NCBI GenBank assembly: GCA_910584745.1
Contig: CAJUDG010000003.1
Coordinates: forward strand, 62,001 to 126,000
DNA from: an uncultured Eubacteriales bacterium
GTDB lineage: Bacteria > Bacillota > Clostridia > Oscillospirales > Acutalibacteraceae
Length of the DNA: 64,000 nt
Direction of reading: 5' to 3'
Below the pieces are notes generated by a model. It worked only from the letters and a program-made list of their open reading frames with translations, was not told the origin of the DNA and ran no database searches. Positions 9,051 to 16,779 of the stretch are shown in pieces (the first letter of the stretch is position 1; each line of letters begins with the position of its first letter). The position numbers and the translations under genes were made by a program.

Positions 9051-10139
9051 ATGATAATTTTACCTGCCATAGACGTATACGAAGGAAGATGCGTCCGGCT
9101 GTTCCGCGGGGACTACTCCACCGCGGAGGTGGTTGCCGGGGATCCGCTGGAGACGGCCAGGGGCTTCAGGGAGCAGGGGGCCCACTGGCTGCATATGGTG
9201 GATCTGGACGGCGCAAAGGCCGGGAAGCCCGTAAACCATGAACTGATCCTAAATACGGCCGAGACCGCGAACATGCACGTGGAGGTCGGCGGCGGCATAC
9301 GGAATATGCGGACGGTGGAGGACTACCTGATGGGCGGCGCGTCCAGGGTAATACTGGGCTCCGCCGCGCTGGAGGACCCGGAGTTCGTGAAGGAGGCCGT
9401 CAGGACCTATGGAAAGCAGATAGCCGTCGGCATAGACGCTGTTGACGGCATTGCCGCCGCGGAGGGGTGGACAAGGAAGAGCGGTATGGACTATATGGAG
9501 GTTGCGAAGCGCATGGAGGATATCGGCGTTCAGTATATAATCTGCACCGACATCCATAAGGACGGCACCCAGTCCGGCCCGAATCTGGTGATGCTGGATA
9601 CGCTGAACCGGGCGGTCAGCTGCAATATCATAGCAAGCGGCGGTGTGAGCAGTCTTTTGGATATCATAGACCTTTACGATCTGGGGCTGTATGGGGCCAT
9701 AGCGGGCAAGGCGGTATACGCCGGGACCCTGGACCTGAAGGCGGCGGTCCGGGTGTGCCATAAGTTTTCCGGGCGGAAGGCCAAGACCCAGGCGGCGGTG
9801 AATGATGAGCTGGAGCGCTTTTTCACAAGGACCAGCCTGATTCCGGCCATTGTCCAGGACGTGGACACCAATGAGGTGCTGATGCTGGCGTATATGAACA
9901 GCGAGGCTCTTGCAAAGACCATTGAGACGGGCTATACCTGGTTCTACAGCCGCAGCCGCGCTGCCCTATGGAACAAGGGGGAGACCTCGGGCAACACGCA
10001 GGAAGTGGTCAGCGTCACCGCCGACTGTGACAACGATACCCTGCTTCTGAGGGTGCACCCCAATGGTCCGGCCTGCCACACCGGGAATAGGACGTGCTTC
10101 TTTAAGGAGCTCATAGGCGAAAAGAAGGAGGAAGGATAA
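9051..10139 (+). CDS. hisA: Bifunctional HisA-HisI fusion (ProFAR isomerase / PR-AMP cyclohydrolase)
   Basis: Two enzymes in one 362-aa chain. Residues 1 to about 240 are HisA, a TIM barrel isomerising ProFAR to PRFAR: MIILPAIDVYEGRCVRL carries the first catalytic Asp, VEVGGGIRN and CTDIHKDGTQSGPN carry phosphate and second-Asp regions. After a short linker, about residue 255 onward is HisI, the PR-AMP cyclohydrolase, with WFYSRSRAALWNKGETSGN and the metal-binding VTADCDNDTLL and CHTGNRTCFF. The start is ATG 9051 behind AGGAGTG; an ATG 18 nt upstream lies inside the previous gene. In the common order hisA-hisF-hisI, hisF would lie at the fusion junction, and it is absent. hisE abuts the stop. 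Confidence 0.93.
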   Translation: MIILPAIDVYEGRCVRLFRGDYSTAEVVAGDPLETARGFREQGAHWLHMVDLDGAKAGKPVNHELILNTAETANMHVEVGGGIRNMRTVEDYLMGGASRVILGSAALEDPEFVKEAVRTYGKQIAVGIDAVDGIAAAEGWTRKSGMDYMEVAKRMEDIGVQYIICTDIHKDGTQSGPNLVMLDTLNRAVSCNIIASGGVSSLLDIIDLYDLGLYGAIAGKAVYAGTLDLKAAVRVCHKFSGRKAKTQAAVNDELERFFTRTSLIPAIVQDVDTNEVLMLAYMNSEALAKTIETGYTWFYSRSRAALWNKGETSGNTQEVVSVTADCDNDTLLLRVHPNGPACHTGNRTCFFKELIGEKKEEG

Positions 10140-10463
10140 ATGGACGCCATGGAAAGGCTGTATCAGGTGGTGCTGGACCGCAGAGCCAACGCCCAGGAGG
10201 GCTCGTATACAGGATATCTGTTCCAGCAGGGTCTTGACAAGATACTGAAAAAATGCGCCGAGGAGTGCGGCGAGGTGATCATCGCGGCCAAAAACGGCAA
10301 AGCCGGGGAGACTGTGGGGGAGATAAGCGACCTTCTCTACCATCTGACTGTACTCATGGTCAACGAGGGAATTGCCTGGGAGCAGGTGGAATATGAACTT
10401 GAGCGCCGCGCTCAGAAGCAGGGAAACCTGAAAAAGTTCCATCAGGTAGATAAGGACACCTGA
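10140..10463 (+). CDS. hisE: Phosphoribosyl-ATP pyrophosphatase
   Basis: Hydrolyses PR-ATP to PR-AMP, the second step of the pathway. The 107-aa all-helical protein shows the MazG-like metal motif KCAEECGEVIIAAKNG and EISDLLYHLTVLM. Its ATG directly follows the stop of the HisA-HisI fusion, behind AAGGAGGAAGG, so the three activities HisA, HisI and HisE are made from adjacent frames. In many bacteria HisI and HisE are fused; here HisI is fused to HisA instead. Confidence 0.96.
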   Translation: MDAMERLYQVVLDRRANAQEGSYTGYLFQQGLDKILKKCAEECGEVIIAAKNGKAGETVGEISDLLYHLTVLMVNEGIAWEQVEYELERRAQKQGNLKKFHQVDKDT

Positions 10464-10464
10464 T

Positions 10465-10854
10465 ATGGTATGGCAGAGAGGACCGCTGCCGTGGAGCTAT
10501 GAGCAGAAGGTCGGAGATTTTTTGAAACCGGGCGTCCGAAGGCTGGACATACGCGGCGGCATTTCGGACTGTGAGGACGGCAGCTTTGATTTGGTGACAG
10601 CGTATCAGACGGAATACGATTTGGATGTGGTGGTAAGAGTCCTGCGCAAAAACGGCTTCTTCGTGACCCAGCAGGTCGGCGGCAGGAACCGGCCCGACAG
10701 CCCCGGCTATAACCTTGAGAACCAGGGCCCGCGGCTGGAGGCAGCGGGCTTTCGCCTTATGTACAGCCATCAGGGATATTATCAGGATGAGAACGGCGTA
10801 CTACAGCACCGTTTCATTATTATAGGCAAACTGATGCGAAAGGGAGAGGCATAA
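10465..10854 (+). CDS. Shortened methyltransferase-like protein, probably inactive
   Basis: A 129-aa protein that reads like a class I SAM methyltransferase with its middle removed. The N-terminus LPWSYEQKVGDFLKPG followed by RLDIRGG matches the lead-in to motif I, but the expected glycine-rich SAM loop is degraded and the text jumps at once to DGSFDLVTAYQTEYD and VVRVLRKNGFFVTQQVGG, normally found some 50-60 residues later (motifs IV-V). The frame is intact, the stop overlaps the next ATG, and codon use is ordinary, so this is a compact expressed protein and not an obvious pseudogene. It starts 1 nt after hisE. Function unknown; a binding role is possible. Confidence 0.6.
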   Translation: MVWQRGPLPWSYEQKVGDFLKPGVRRLDIRGGISDCEDGSFDLVTAYQTEYDLDVVVRVLRKNGFFVTQQVGGRNRPDSPGYNLENQGPRLEAAGFRLMYSHQGYYQDENGVLQHRFIIIGKLMRKGEA

Positions 10855-11531
10855 TGACAAAATTTGATGAATTATATGGGTCAATAGATACATACTGCGG
10901 GCTGAGCTGTGCGGACTGCGAGTTTAAGGAGTCCATGAACTGCGGCGGCTGCATTGCCACCGGCGGCAAGCCCTTTCACGGCCGCTGCGACGTGGCCAAA
11001 TGCGCGGTAAGCAGGAGCAAAAAGTTCTGCGGCGAGTGTCCGGACTTTCCCTGCGAGCTGTTGAAAGGCTACTCTGAGGACCCGGAGCACGGCGATACGC
11101 CCCCCGGCGCGCGCATTGAAAACTGCTCAGGGCTCAAGGCGGCAATGGTGAAGGCCGCCAGGGACGGCATAGACCCCCAAGGAATATGCGGCCACCACTG
11201 CGATCACTGCCCCTATACCCAGTGGTGCGGCGGCTGTAGAAGCCAGTACCCCGGCTGTTCTTTTGCCACGCTTTATGAGGACAGGCGCTGCCCGAATACA
11301 GTCTGTGCGGGCGAGCGGGGAGTTGACGGCTGCTACGACTGCCCGGAGCTTGAGAACTGCCAAAAGGGCTATTTTGGGGCCGGGGACGGCTATAACGCTA
11401 AGGGAGCGGCGCTGTTTATCTCCCGGCACGGCAAGGAGAGCTATGCGGCGGCGCTTGGCAAGAACGCGGAAAGGCCCGAGGGCATTGACACCCCGGAGGG
11501 GCTGGCGAAGTTTTTCGAGTCTATAGAGTGA
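10854..11531 (+). CDS. Cys-rich DUF3795-type protein, duplicated
   Basis: A 225-aa protein with over 25 cysteines arranged in repeated clusters: CGLSCADCEF, CGGCIATGG, FCGECPDFPC in the first half and CGHHCDHCPY, CGGCRSQYPGC, CYDCPELENC in the second. This resembles the DUF3795 family, small Cys-rich proteins presumed to bind zinc or an Fe-S cluster, here as two copies in tandem. The C-terminal 60 residues lack Cys. Start and stop are coupled to the preceding gene (one-base overlap), and a hairpin follows, closing the his transcription unit. The biochemical role is not known. Confidence 0.7.
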   Translation: MTKFDELYGSIDTYCGLSCADCEFKESMNCGGCIATGGKPFHGRCDVAKCAVSRSKKFCGECPDFPCELLKGYSEDPEHGDTPPGARIENCSGLKAAMVKAARDGIDPQGICGHHCDHCPYTQWCGGCRSQYPGCSFATLYEDRRCPNTVCAGERGVDGCYDCPELENCQKGYFGAGDGYNAKGAALFISRHGKESYAAALGKNAERPEGIDTPEGLAKFFESIE

Positions 11532-11542
11532 GACCTTCAGAG

Positions 11543-11572
11543 AATGACCCCATCGAAACGGCGGGGTCATTT
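11543..11572 (+). terminator. Stem-loop ending the his unit
   Basis: AATGACCCC at 11543-11551 pairs perfectly with GGGGTCATT at 11563-11571 (9 bp, 11-nt loop), 12 nt after the last stop. The T-tract is poor, so it is only a probable intrinsic terminator. Confidence 0.6.
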
Positions 11573-11621
11573 CTGCGTATTGGGGCTTTGGGAAAAAAGT
11601 TTGGGAATGGAAAAAGAATAG

Positions 11622-11650
11622 TTTACCTTGGAAGGAAAATGATGTATAAT
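11622..11650 (+). promoter_or_regulatory. Promoter of the ydcF-pyrC-pyrF-ligA run
   Basis: TTTACC at 11622-11627 and TATAAT at 11645-11650 with a 17-nt spacer, 35 nt before the ATG of the YdcF-like gene. Confidence 0.7.
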
Positions 11651-11684
11651 AGGTAAAGAATGGGGATAGAAGAAAGGTAAGTAT

Positions 11685-12461
11685 ATGAAAACGTATAGGA
11701 AGTGGCTGAAAGCGCTGTTTATCGGGATTTGCGCTGTGGGAATATTGTGGTTTTGTATGCCCGCTCTGCACGGCGGCTTTGCGGAGGGGTCCATCTTCGG
11801 TGTCGCGGTGTGCGCCCTGGGTATGGCGACAGCCATAAAGTATAAGGGCATGGCGGATAGGGGCGGCTGGCGAAAATGGCTTGCAAGGACAGTGGCGGTG
11901 CTCTATGGGCTGGGGCTTTGCTGGGCCGGCTACCTTACGGCGCTGATAATCTCATATCAGGCCGCGCCCCCGCCGCCGGGGAGAAACGTCATAGTGCTGG
12001 GGGCCCAGGTGTACAGCGCCGAGCGCATGGGCGTCAGCCTTGGAAACCGGGTGGAGCGGGCCTATGAGTACCTGGAGGAGAACCCGCAGGCCAAGTGCAT
12101 AGTTACCGGCGGTCAGGGGGACAACGAGCCCTGCGCCGAGTCGCTGACCGCCAGAAACGCCCTTATAAGCCGGGGGATCGAGCCGGGACGAATCTTTGCG
12201 GAGGACAGGTCCCGGAATACCCGGGAGAATTTGGAGTACGCCATGGAGACGGCTAGGGCGAACGGCATTGGCACCGAAGTGGTGGTGGTCAGCCAGAGCT
12301 TCCACCTATACCGGGCGGTGCGTCTGGCACAGAGCGCCGGGTTTACCGCCAGCGGTCTGGCGGCAGAAACGGACCCGATAATCTATCCCAGCTACTATGG
12401 CCGGGAGCTGCTGTCGCTGACTAAGTGGTACATTGAGGAACTGATATTCAACCTGGGCTGA
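11685..12461 (+). CDS. YdcF/SanA-family membrane-anchored protein (DUF218)
   Basis: A 258-aa protein with two or three hydrophobic N-terminal segments (about residues 10-28, 33-50 and 66-88) and a DUF218 domain: NVIVLGAQVYSAERMG, CIVTGGQGDNEPCAES, EDRSRNTRENLEYA and VVVVSQSFHLYRAVRLA. This family is linked to envelope integrity and vancomycin sensitivity in enterics (SanA) and binds SAM in E. coli YdcF, but no reaction is established. The domain probably faces outside. It lies 22 nt before pyrC and has its own promoter. Confidence 0.85.
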   Translation: MKTYRKWLKALFIGICAVGILWFCMPALHGGFAEGSIFGVAVCALGMATAIKYKGMADRGGWRKWLARTVAVLYGLGLCWAGYLTALIISYQAAPPPPGRNVIVLGAQVYSAERMGVSLGNRVERAYEYLEENPQAKCIVTGGQGDNEPCAESLTARNALISRGIEPGRIFAEDRSRNTRENLEYAMETARANGIGTEVVVVSQSFHLYRAVRLAQSAGFTASGLAAETDPIIYPSYYGRELLSLTKWYIEELIFNLG

Positions 12462-12483
12462 CGCCCGGAAAGGAGCGCGGAGT

Positions 12484-13746
12484 GTGAGAAAGCTGCTGAG
12501 AGGAGCCAGGATAATCGACCCGTCACAGGGGCTGGACGTCATCGGGGATATACTGATCGATGGGGAGAATATAGCTGCGCTGGGCGAAAACCTGGACCCC
12601 GGGGACTGCGAAATTGCCGACTGCCGGGGCCTTGTGGCCGCGCCGGGCTTTGTGGACATGCACGTGCACCTTCGGGATCCGGGCCAGACCCATAAGGAGG
12701 ACATATATACCGCCTGCCGGGCGGCGGCGGCGGGAGGGGTAACAAGCCTTCTGGCCATGCCGAACACTGTGCCGCCCATGGACAGCCCGGAGCTGGTCGC
12801 GGATCTGCTGCGCCGCGCCGGCACGGCCAGCGCAAACGTGTATACCGCCGCCTGCGTTACAAGGGGTATGGCGGGAGAGGACTGCACGGATATGGCGGCT
12901 CTGCTGGAGGCGGGGGCCATAGCTGTCAGCGACGATGGGAAACCGGTGAAGCGCGCAAGCTGTCTGCTGGAGGGTTTGGCTAAAGCCCGGGAGCTGGGGC
13001 TGGTGTTTGCCGCCCACTGTGAGGACCCGGACCTTGCCAGCGGAGGGCTTATGAACCAGGGGCCCGTGTCGGAAAGGCTGGGTGTGCCCGGCGTTCCTCC
13101 TGCCGCCGAGGACTGCGGGGTGGCAAGGGAGATAGCGGCCGCGGCCAGCATAGGCGCGCCGGTGCACATCTGCCATGTGAGCACGAAGGGCTCGGTAGAG
13201 CTCATAAGGGATGCAAAGCGCCGGGGAGTGCGGGTCACGGCGGAGACCTGCCCACACTATCTTCTGCTGACTGACGAGACCCTGGAGGCTAAAGACGCAG
13301 ACTACCGTATGAACCCGCCGCTAGGCAGCGAGGAGGACAGGCTGGCGCTGATAGAGGCCGTCTCGGCCGGCACGCTGGACGCAATATCCACCGACCATGC
13401 CCCGCATACCCCGGAGGAAAAGGCGGATTTTGGAAGGGCTCCAAACGGAGCGATAGGTATGGAGACATCTTTCGCGGCTGTGTGGACGGCCCTTAGGGAT
13501 AAGCTTGGGCTCAGCGATGTTATAGCGCTTATGAGCACAAATCCGGCCGGAATACTCGGCATCCCTGCCGGTACGCTGAAGCCCGGGGCGAGTGCGGACA
13601 TAGCGCTTATAGACCCGGACGAGACCTGGACCGTGGACCCTGATAAGCTCCACGGCAAGAGCCGGAACACTCCGTTTAAGGGCATGGAGCTTACCGGCCG
13701 GGTGCGGGCCACATACTTAAAGGGTAAAAAAGTCTTTGAACTGTAA
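12484..13746 (+). CDS. pyrC: Dihydroorotase
   Basis: Zn metalloenzyme of pyrimidine synthesis that closes carbamoyl-aspartate to dihydroorotate. Class I type, 420 aa. The HXH metal pair is DMHVHLRDPGQ (His60, His62), the metal-bridging region is VSDDGKPV, and later ligands appear in AHCEDPDL, ICHVSTKGS and STDHAPHTPEEK. The start is a GTG at 12484 with AAGGAGCG upstream. It is followed by pyrF after 26 nt; pyrB, pyrK, pyrD and pyrE are not in the window. Confidence 0.95.
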   Translation: MRKLLRGARIIDPSQGLDVIGDILIDGENIAALGENLDPGDCEIADCRGLVAAPGFVDMHVHLRDPGQTHKEDIYTACRAAAAGGVTSLLAMPNTVPPMDSPELVADLLRRAGTASANVYTAACVTRGMAGEDCTDMAALLEAGAIAVSDDGKPVKRASCLLEGLAKARELGLVFAAHCEDPDLASGGLMNQGPVSERLGVPGVPPAAEDCGVAREIAAAASIGAPVHICHVSTKGSVELIRDAKRRGVRVTAETCPHYLLLTDETLEAKDADYRMNPPLGSEEDRLALIEAVSAGTLDAISTDHAPHTPEEKADFGRAPNGAIGMETSFAAVWTALRDKLGLSDVIALMSTNPAGILGIPAGTLKPGASADIALIDPDETWTVDPDKLHGKSRNTPFKGMELTGRVRATYLKGKKVFEL

Positions 13747-13772
13747 ATAATAAGCTAAAGGGAGCGATACAA

Positions 13773-14717
13773 ATGTCAATGGACAGACTGCTGGAGAACA
13801 TCATGCGAAAGCAAAATCCCACCGTGGCGGGGCTTGATCCAAAGCTCAGCTTTATTCCCGAGCACATCAAGCAGAGGTGCTTTGAGGAGCACGGCAAGAA
13901 CATGGAGGGCGCGGCGGCGGCTCTCTTAGAGTTCAATAAGGGGCTTATTGACTCGCTCTGGGACATTGTACCCGCCGTGAAGCCTCAGGCGGCCTATTAT
14001 GAGCAGTACGGCTGGCAGGGCATGAGGACCCTGGCAGAGACCATAGCCTATGCCAAGAGCAGGGGGCTCTTTGTCATAGTGGACGGCAAGCGCAACGATA
14101 TCGGCGCTACCATGGAGGCCTATGCCGCCGCCCACCTGGGCGAGACCGACGTTGAGGGCGAGACCTTCGAGGCCTTCGGCGCGGACGCCCTCACCGTGAA
14201 CGGCTATCTTGGCTCAGACTGCATCGAGCCCCTCTTAAAGGTCTGCACCGGTCGGGACAAGGGCATCTTTGTGCTGGCAAAGACCTCAAACCCATCCTCC
14301 GGCGAGCTCCAGGATCAGATGCTCCACGCCATGTATGAGCCGGTGTACAGGGCTATGGGCAATATGTGCCAGCAGTGGGGCCTGAAGCTCCAGGGCAAGT
14401 ACGGCTACAGCGGCGTGGGCGCGGTAGTGGGAGCAACCTATCCCAAGCAGCTTGGGGAAATGCGCAAGGCACTGCCTAACACCTTCTTCCTGGTGCCCGG
14501 CTATGGGGCCCAGGGGGGGGCTGCCGACGACGTGGCTCCCGGCTTTGACAAGCACGGCTGCGGGGCTATAATCAACTCCTCCCGGGGAATAATGTGCGCA
14601 TGGCAGAAAGAGGGCTGTGACCCGGAGGATTACGCCGGAGCCGCAAGGCGGGAGGCTGTGCGTATGCGGGACGAGATCATGGCGAGAATTGGGGGCATCA
14701 GCCTGCCGGTAACGTGA
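13773..14717 (+). CDS. pyrF: Orotidine 5'-phosphate decarboxylase
   Basis: Produces UMP from OMP. At 314 aa it is the longer type (sometimes called type 2). The catalytic DxKxxD motif is in VDGKRNDIGATMEAYAAAH, TVNGYLGSDCIEPLL and VPGYGAQGGAADDV are further family blocks, and INSSRGIMCAW near the C-terminus binds phosphate. GGGAGCG precedes the ATG. It is paired with pyrC and followed by ligA after 25 nt. Confidence 0.95.
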   Translation: MSMDRLLENIMRKQNPTVAGLDPKLSFIPEHIKQRCFEEHGKNMEGAAAALLEFNKGLIDSLWDIVPAVKPQAAYYEQYGWQGMRTLAETIAYAKSRGLFVIVDGKRNDIGATMEAYAAAHLGETDVEGETFEAFGADALTVNGYLGSDCIEPLLKVCTGRDKGIFVLAKTSNPSSGELQDQMLHAMYEPVYRAMGNMCQQWGLKLQGKYGYSGVGAVVGATYPKQLGEMRKALPNTFFLVPGYGAQGGAADDVAPGFDKHGCGAIINSSRGIMCAWQKEGCDPEDYAGAARREAVRMRDEIMARIGGISLPVT

Positions 14718-14742
14718 GAAATAATACAGAACGAGGTAGCAT

Positions 14743-16728
14743 ATGGACAAAAAATCAGTGGAGCGTGAGCTCTATGAACTTAGGGAGCAGATACGCTATC
14801 ACGGCAGGAAATACTACACCGAGGACGACCCGGAGATAAGCGATTTTGAGTATGACAAGCTGTACCGCCGTTTAGAGGAGCTGGAGGCCCAGTACCCGGA
14901 GCTTGTGACCGAGGACTCGCCCACCCGGCGGGTGGGCGGGCCGGTGTATAACACCTTTGCCGAGGTGGTGCACGAGGTGCCCATGGAGAGCCTGCACGAC
15001 TCCTTCTCGGAGGATGAGCTCAGAGACTTCGACCGCCGGGTGCGGGAGGCGGTGGACGGGCCGGAGTATGTGGTGGAGCCCAAGTTCGACGGTCTTTCCG
15101 TGGCGCTGGAGTATGTGGACGGCGTATTTACCCGGGGCTCCACCCGGGGCGACGGGCAGAGGGGGGAAGATGTGACGGAGAACATCCGCACCATCCGCAA
15201 GGTGCCCAAGAAGCTGAAAAGCCCCATACCCTTCCTGGAGGTCAGGGGAGAGGTATATCTTTCAGATTCGGGCTTTGAGAAGCTGTGCGAGCGGCAGGAG
15301 CTTTTGGAAGAAAGGCCCTTTAAGAACCCCCGGAACGCCGCCGCCGGTTCACTCAGGCAGAAGGACCCTAAGATAACAGCTTCAAGGGGGCTTGAGATAT
15401 TTGTATTCAACGTGCAGCAGATAAGGGGCGAGGAGCTTGCCTGCCACGATGAAGCACTGGAACGCCTGCGGGAGCTGGGCTTTCCGGTGCCGCCAAGCTA
15501 CTTTAAATCCGGGGACATGGAGGAGATAATAGGCTTTATCAGGGAGATAGGAGAGAAGCGCGGAGAGTATGACTATCCTATAGACGGCGCTGTGGTGAAG
15601 GTGAACTCGTTCTCTCAACGGGAAGAATTGGGGAGCACAGCTAAGTTTCCACGGTGGGCCGAGGCCTTCAAGTACCCGCCCGAGGAAAAGGAGACAACGC
15701 TGCTGGACATTGAGATAAATGTAGGCCGCACCGGGGTGCTGACCCCCACCGGGGTATTTGAGCCGGTGACCCTGGCCGGAACAACAGTCAGCCGCGCCAC
15801 GCTCCACAACCAGGACTTTATCAGCGAGAAGGACGTGCGCGTGGGGTCAAGGGTCGTTCTTCGCAAGGCAGGGGAGATAATCCCCGAGGTGGTGTCGGTG
15901 ATGGAGAACCCGGAGGGTACGGAGCCCTTCCTGCTGCCGGAAGTCTGTCCATCCTGCGGCGAGCCGGTTTCCAGGCCGGAGGGGGAGGCGGCTGTGCGCT
16001 GCACCAACCCCCAGTGCCCCGCCCAACTCCTTCGGCACCTTATCCACTTCGCAAGCCGGGACGCAATGGACATCGACGGCCTGGGACCGGCCATACTCGA
16101 GCAGCTTGTCGGAGAGGGGATGGTCAGTTCCCCGGCGGACCTGTATGCCCTGAAAATAGAGCAGCTGGCTGGGCTGGAGAGGATGGGCGAAAAGAGTGCA
16201 GGGAACCTGATAAATGCCATAGAAAAATCTAAGCAAAACGACCTGCACCGGCTGGTCTATGCGTTGGGCATTCCCCATATCGGAGCAAAGGCCGCCCAGC
16301 TTCTCTGCGCCGGCTTCCCAAGCATGGAGCGGGTCATGTCGGCGGCGGTGGAGGAGCTTGCGGAGATAAACGGCTTCGGCGGGGTGATGGCGGAGGAGAT
16401 AGTGGACTTCTTCAGCCACTCCGCCGCCCGGGAGCTGGTGGAGCGTTTGGCGTCGCTGGGTGTGAATATGCAGGCCAGGGAGCGGGAGCAGGCCGGTTCG
16501 CTGCTGGAGGGGAAAACCTTTGTGCTTACAGGTACGCTGCCCACTCTTAGCCGCAAGGAGGCCTCGGATATAATACAGCGCAACGGCGGCAAGGTGACCG
16601 GCTCGGTCTCGAAAAAGACCTCTTACGTGCTGGCCGGAGAGGACCCCGGCAGCAAGCTGGAGAAGGCCGAGAGCCTGGGTATCCCTGTGCTCAGCGAGGA
16701 TGAGCTTATGGCTATGCTGAATGAGTAA
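14743..16728 (+). CDS. ligA: NAD-dependent DNA ligase
   Basis: Seals nicks in replication and repair using NAD+. The 661-aa chain shows all domains: the Ia and adenylation domains with the active Lys in EPKFDGLSVALEY (about residue 113) and TRGDGQRGEDVTENIRTI, an OB fold with INVGRTGVLTPTGVFEPV, a four-Cys zinc finger (CPSCGEP and CTNPQCPAQ), HhH repeats and a C-terminal BRCT domain containing GKTFVLTGTLPTLSR. It is complete and ordinary, and follows pyrF closely. Confidence 0.98.
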   Translation: MDKKSVERELYELREQIRYHGRKYYTEDDPEISDFEYDKLYRRLEELEAQYPELVTEDSPTRRVGGPVYNTFAEVVHEVPMESLHDSFSEDELRDFDRRVREAVDGPEYVVEPKFDGLSVALEYVDGVFTRGSTRGDGQRGEDVTENIRTIRKVPKKLKSPIPFLEVRGEVYLSDSGFEKLCERQELLEERPFKNPRNAAAGSLRQKDPKITASRGLEIFVFNVQQIRGEELACHDEALERLRELGFPVPPSYFKSGDMEEIIGFIREIGEKRGEYDYPIDGAVVKVNSFSQREELGSTAKFPRWAEAFKYPPEEKETTLLDIEINVGRTGVLTPTGVFEPVTLAGTTVSRATLHNQDFISEKDVRVGSRVVLRKAGEIIPEVVSVMENPEGTEPFLLPEVCPSCGEPVSRPEGEAAVRCTNPQCPAQLLRHLIHFASRDAMDIDGLGPAILEQLVGEGMVSSPADLYALKIEQLAGLERMGEKSAGNLINAIEKSKQNDLHRLVYALGIPHIGAKAAQLLCAGFPSMERVMSAAVEELAEINGFGGVMAEEIVDFFSHSAARELVERLASLGVNMQAREREQAGSLLEGKTFVLTGTLPTLSRKEASDIIQRNGGKVTGSVSKKTSYVLAGEDPGSKLEKAESLGIPVLSEDELMAMLNE

Positions 16729-16779
16729 AGCTTTTTATGCCGTAATATACTATAATAAAAGTAAAGTGAGGGCAAAGTT

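Noticed and set aside
10465..10854. Frameshifted full-length methyltransferase
   Set aside because: No continuation in other frames supplies the missing middle segment; the gene is coupled at both ends, so an internal deletion fits better.
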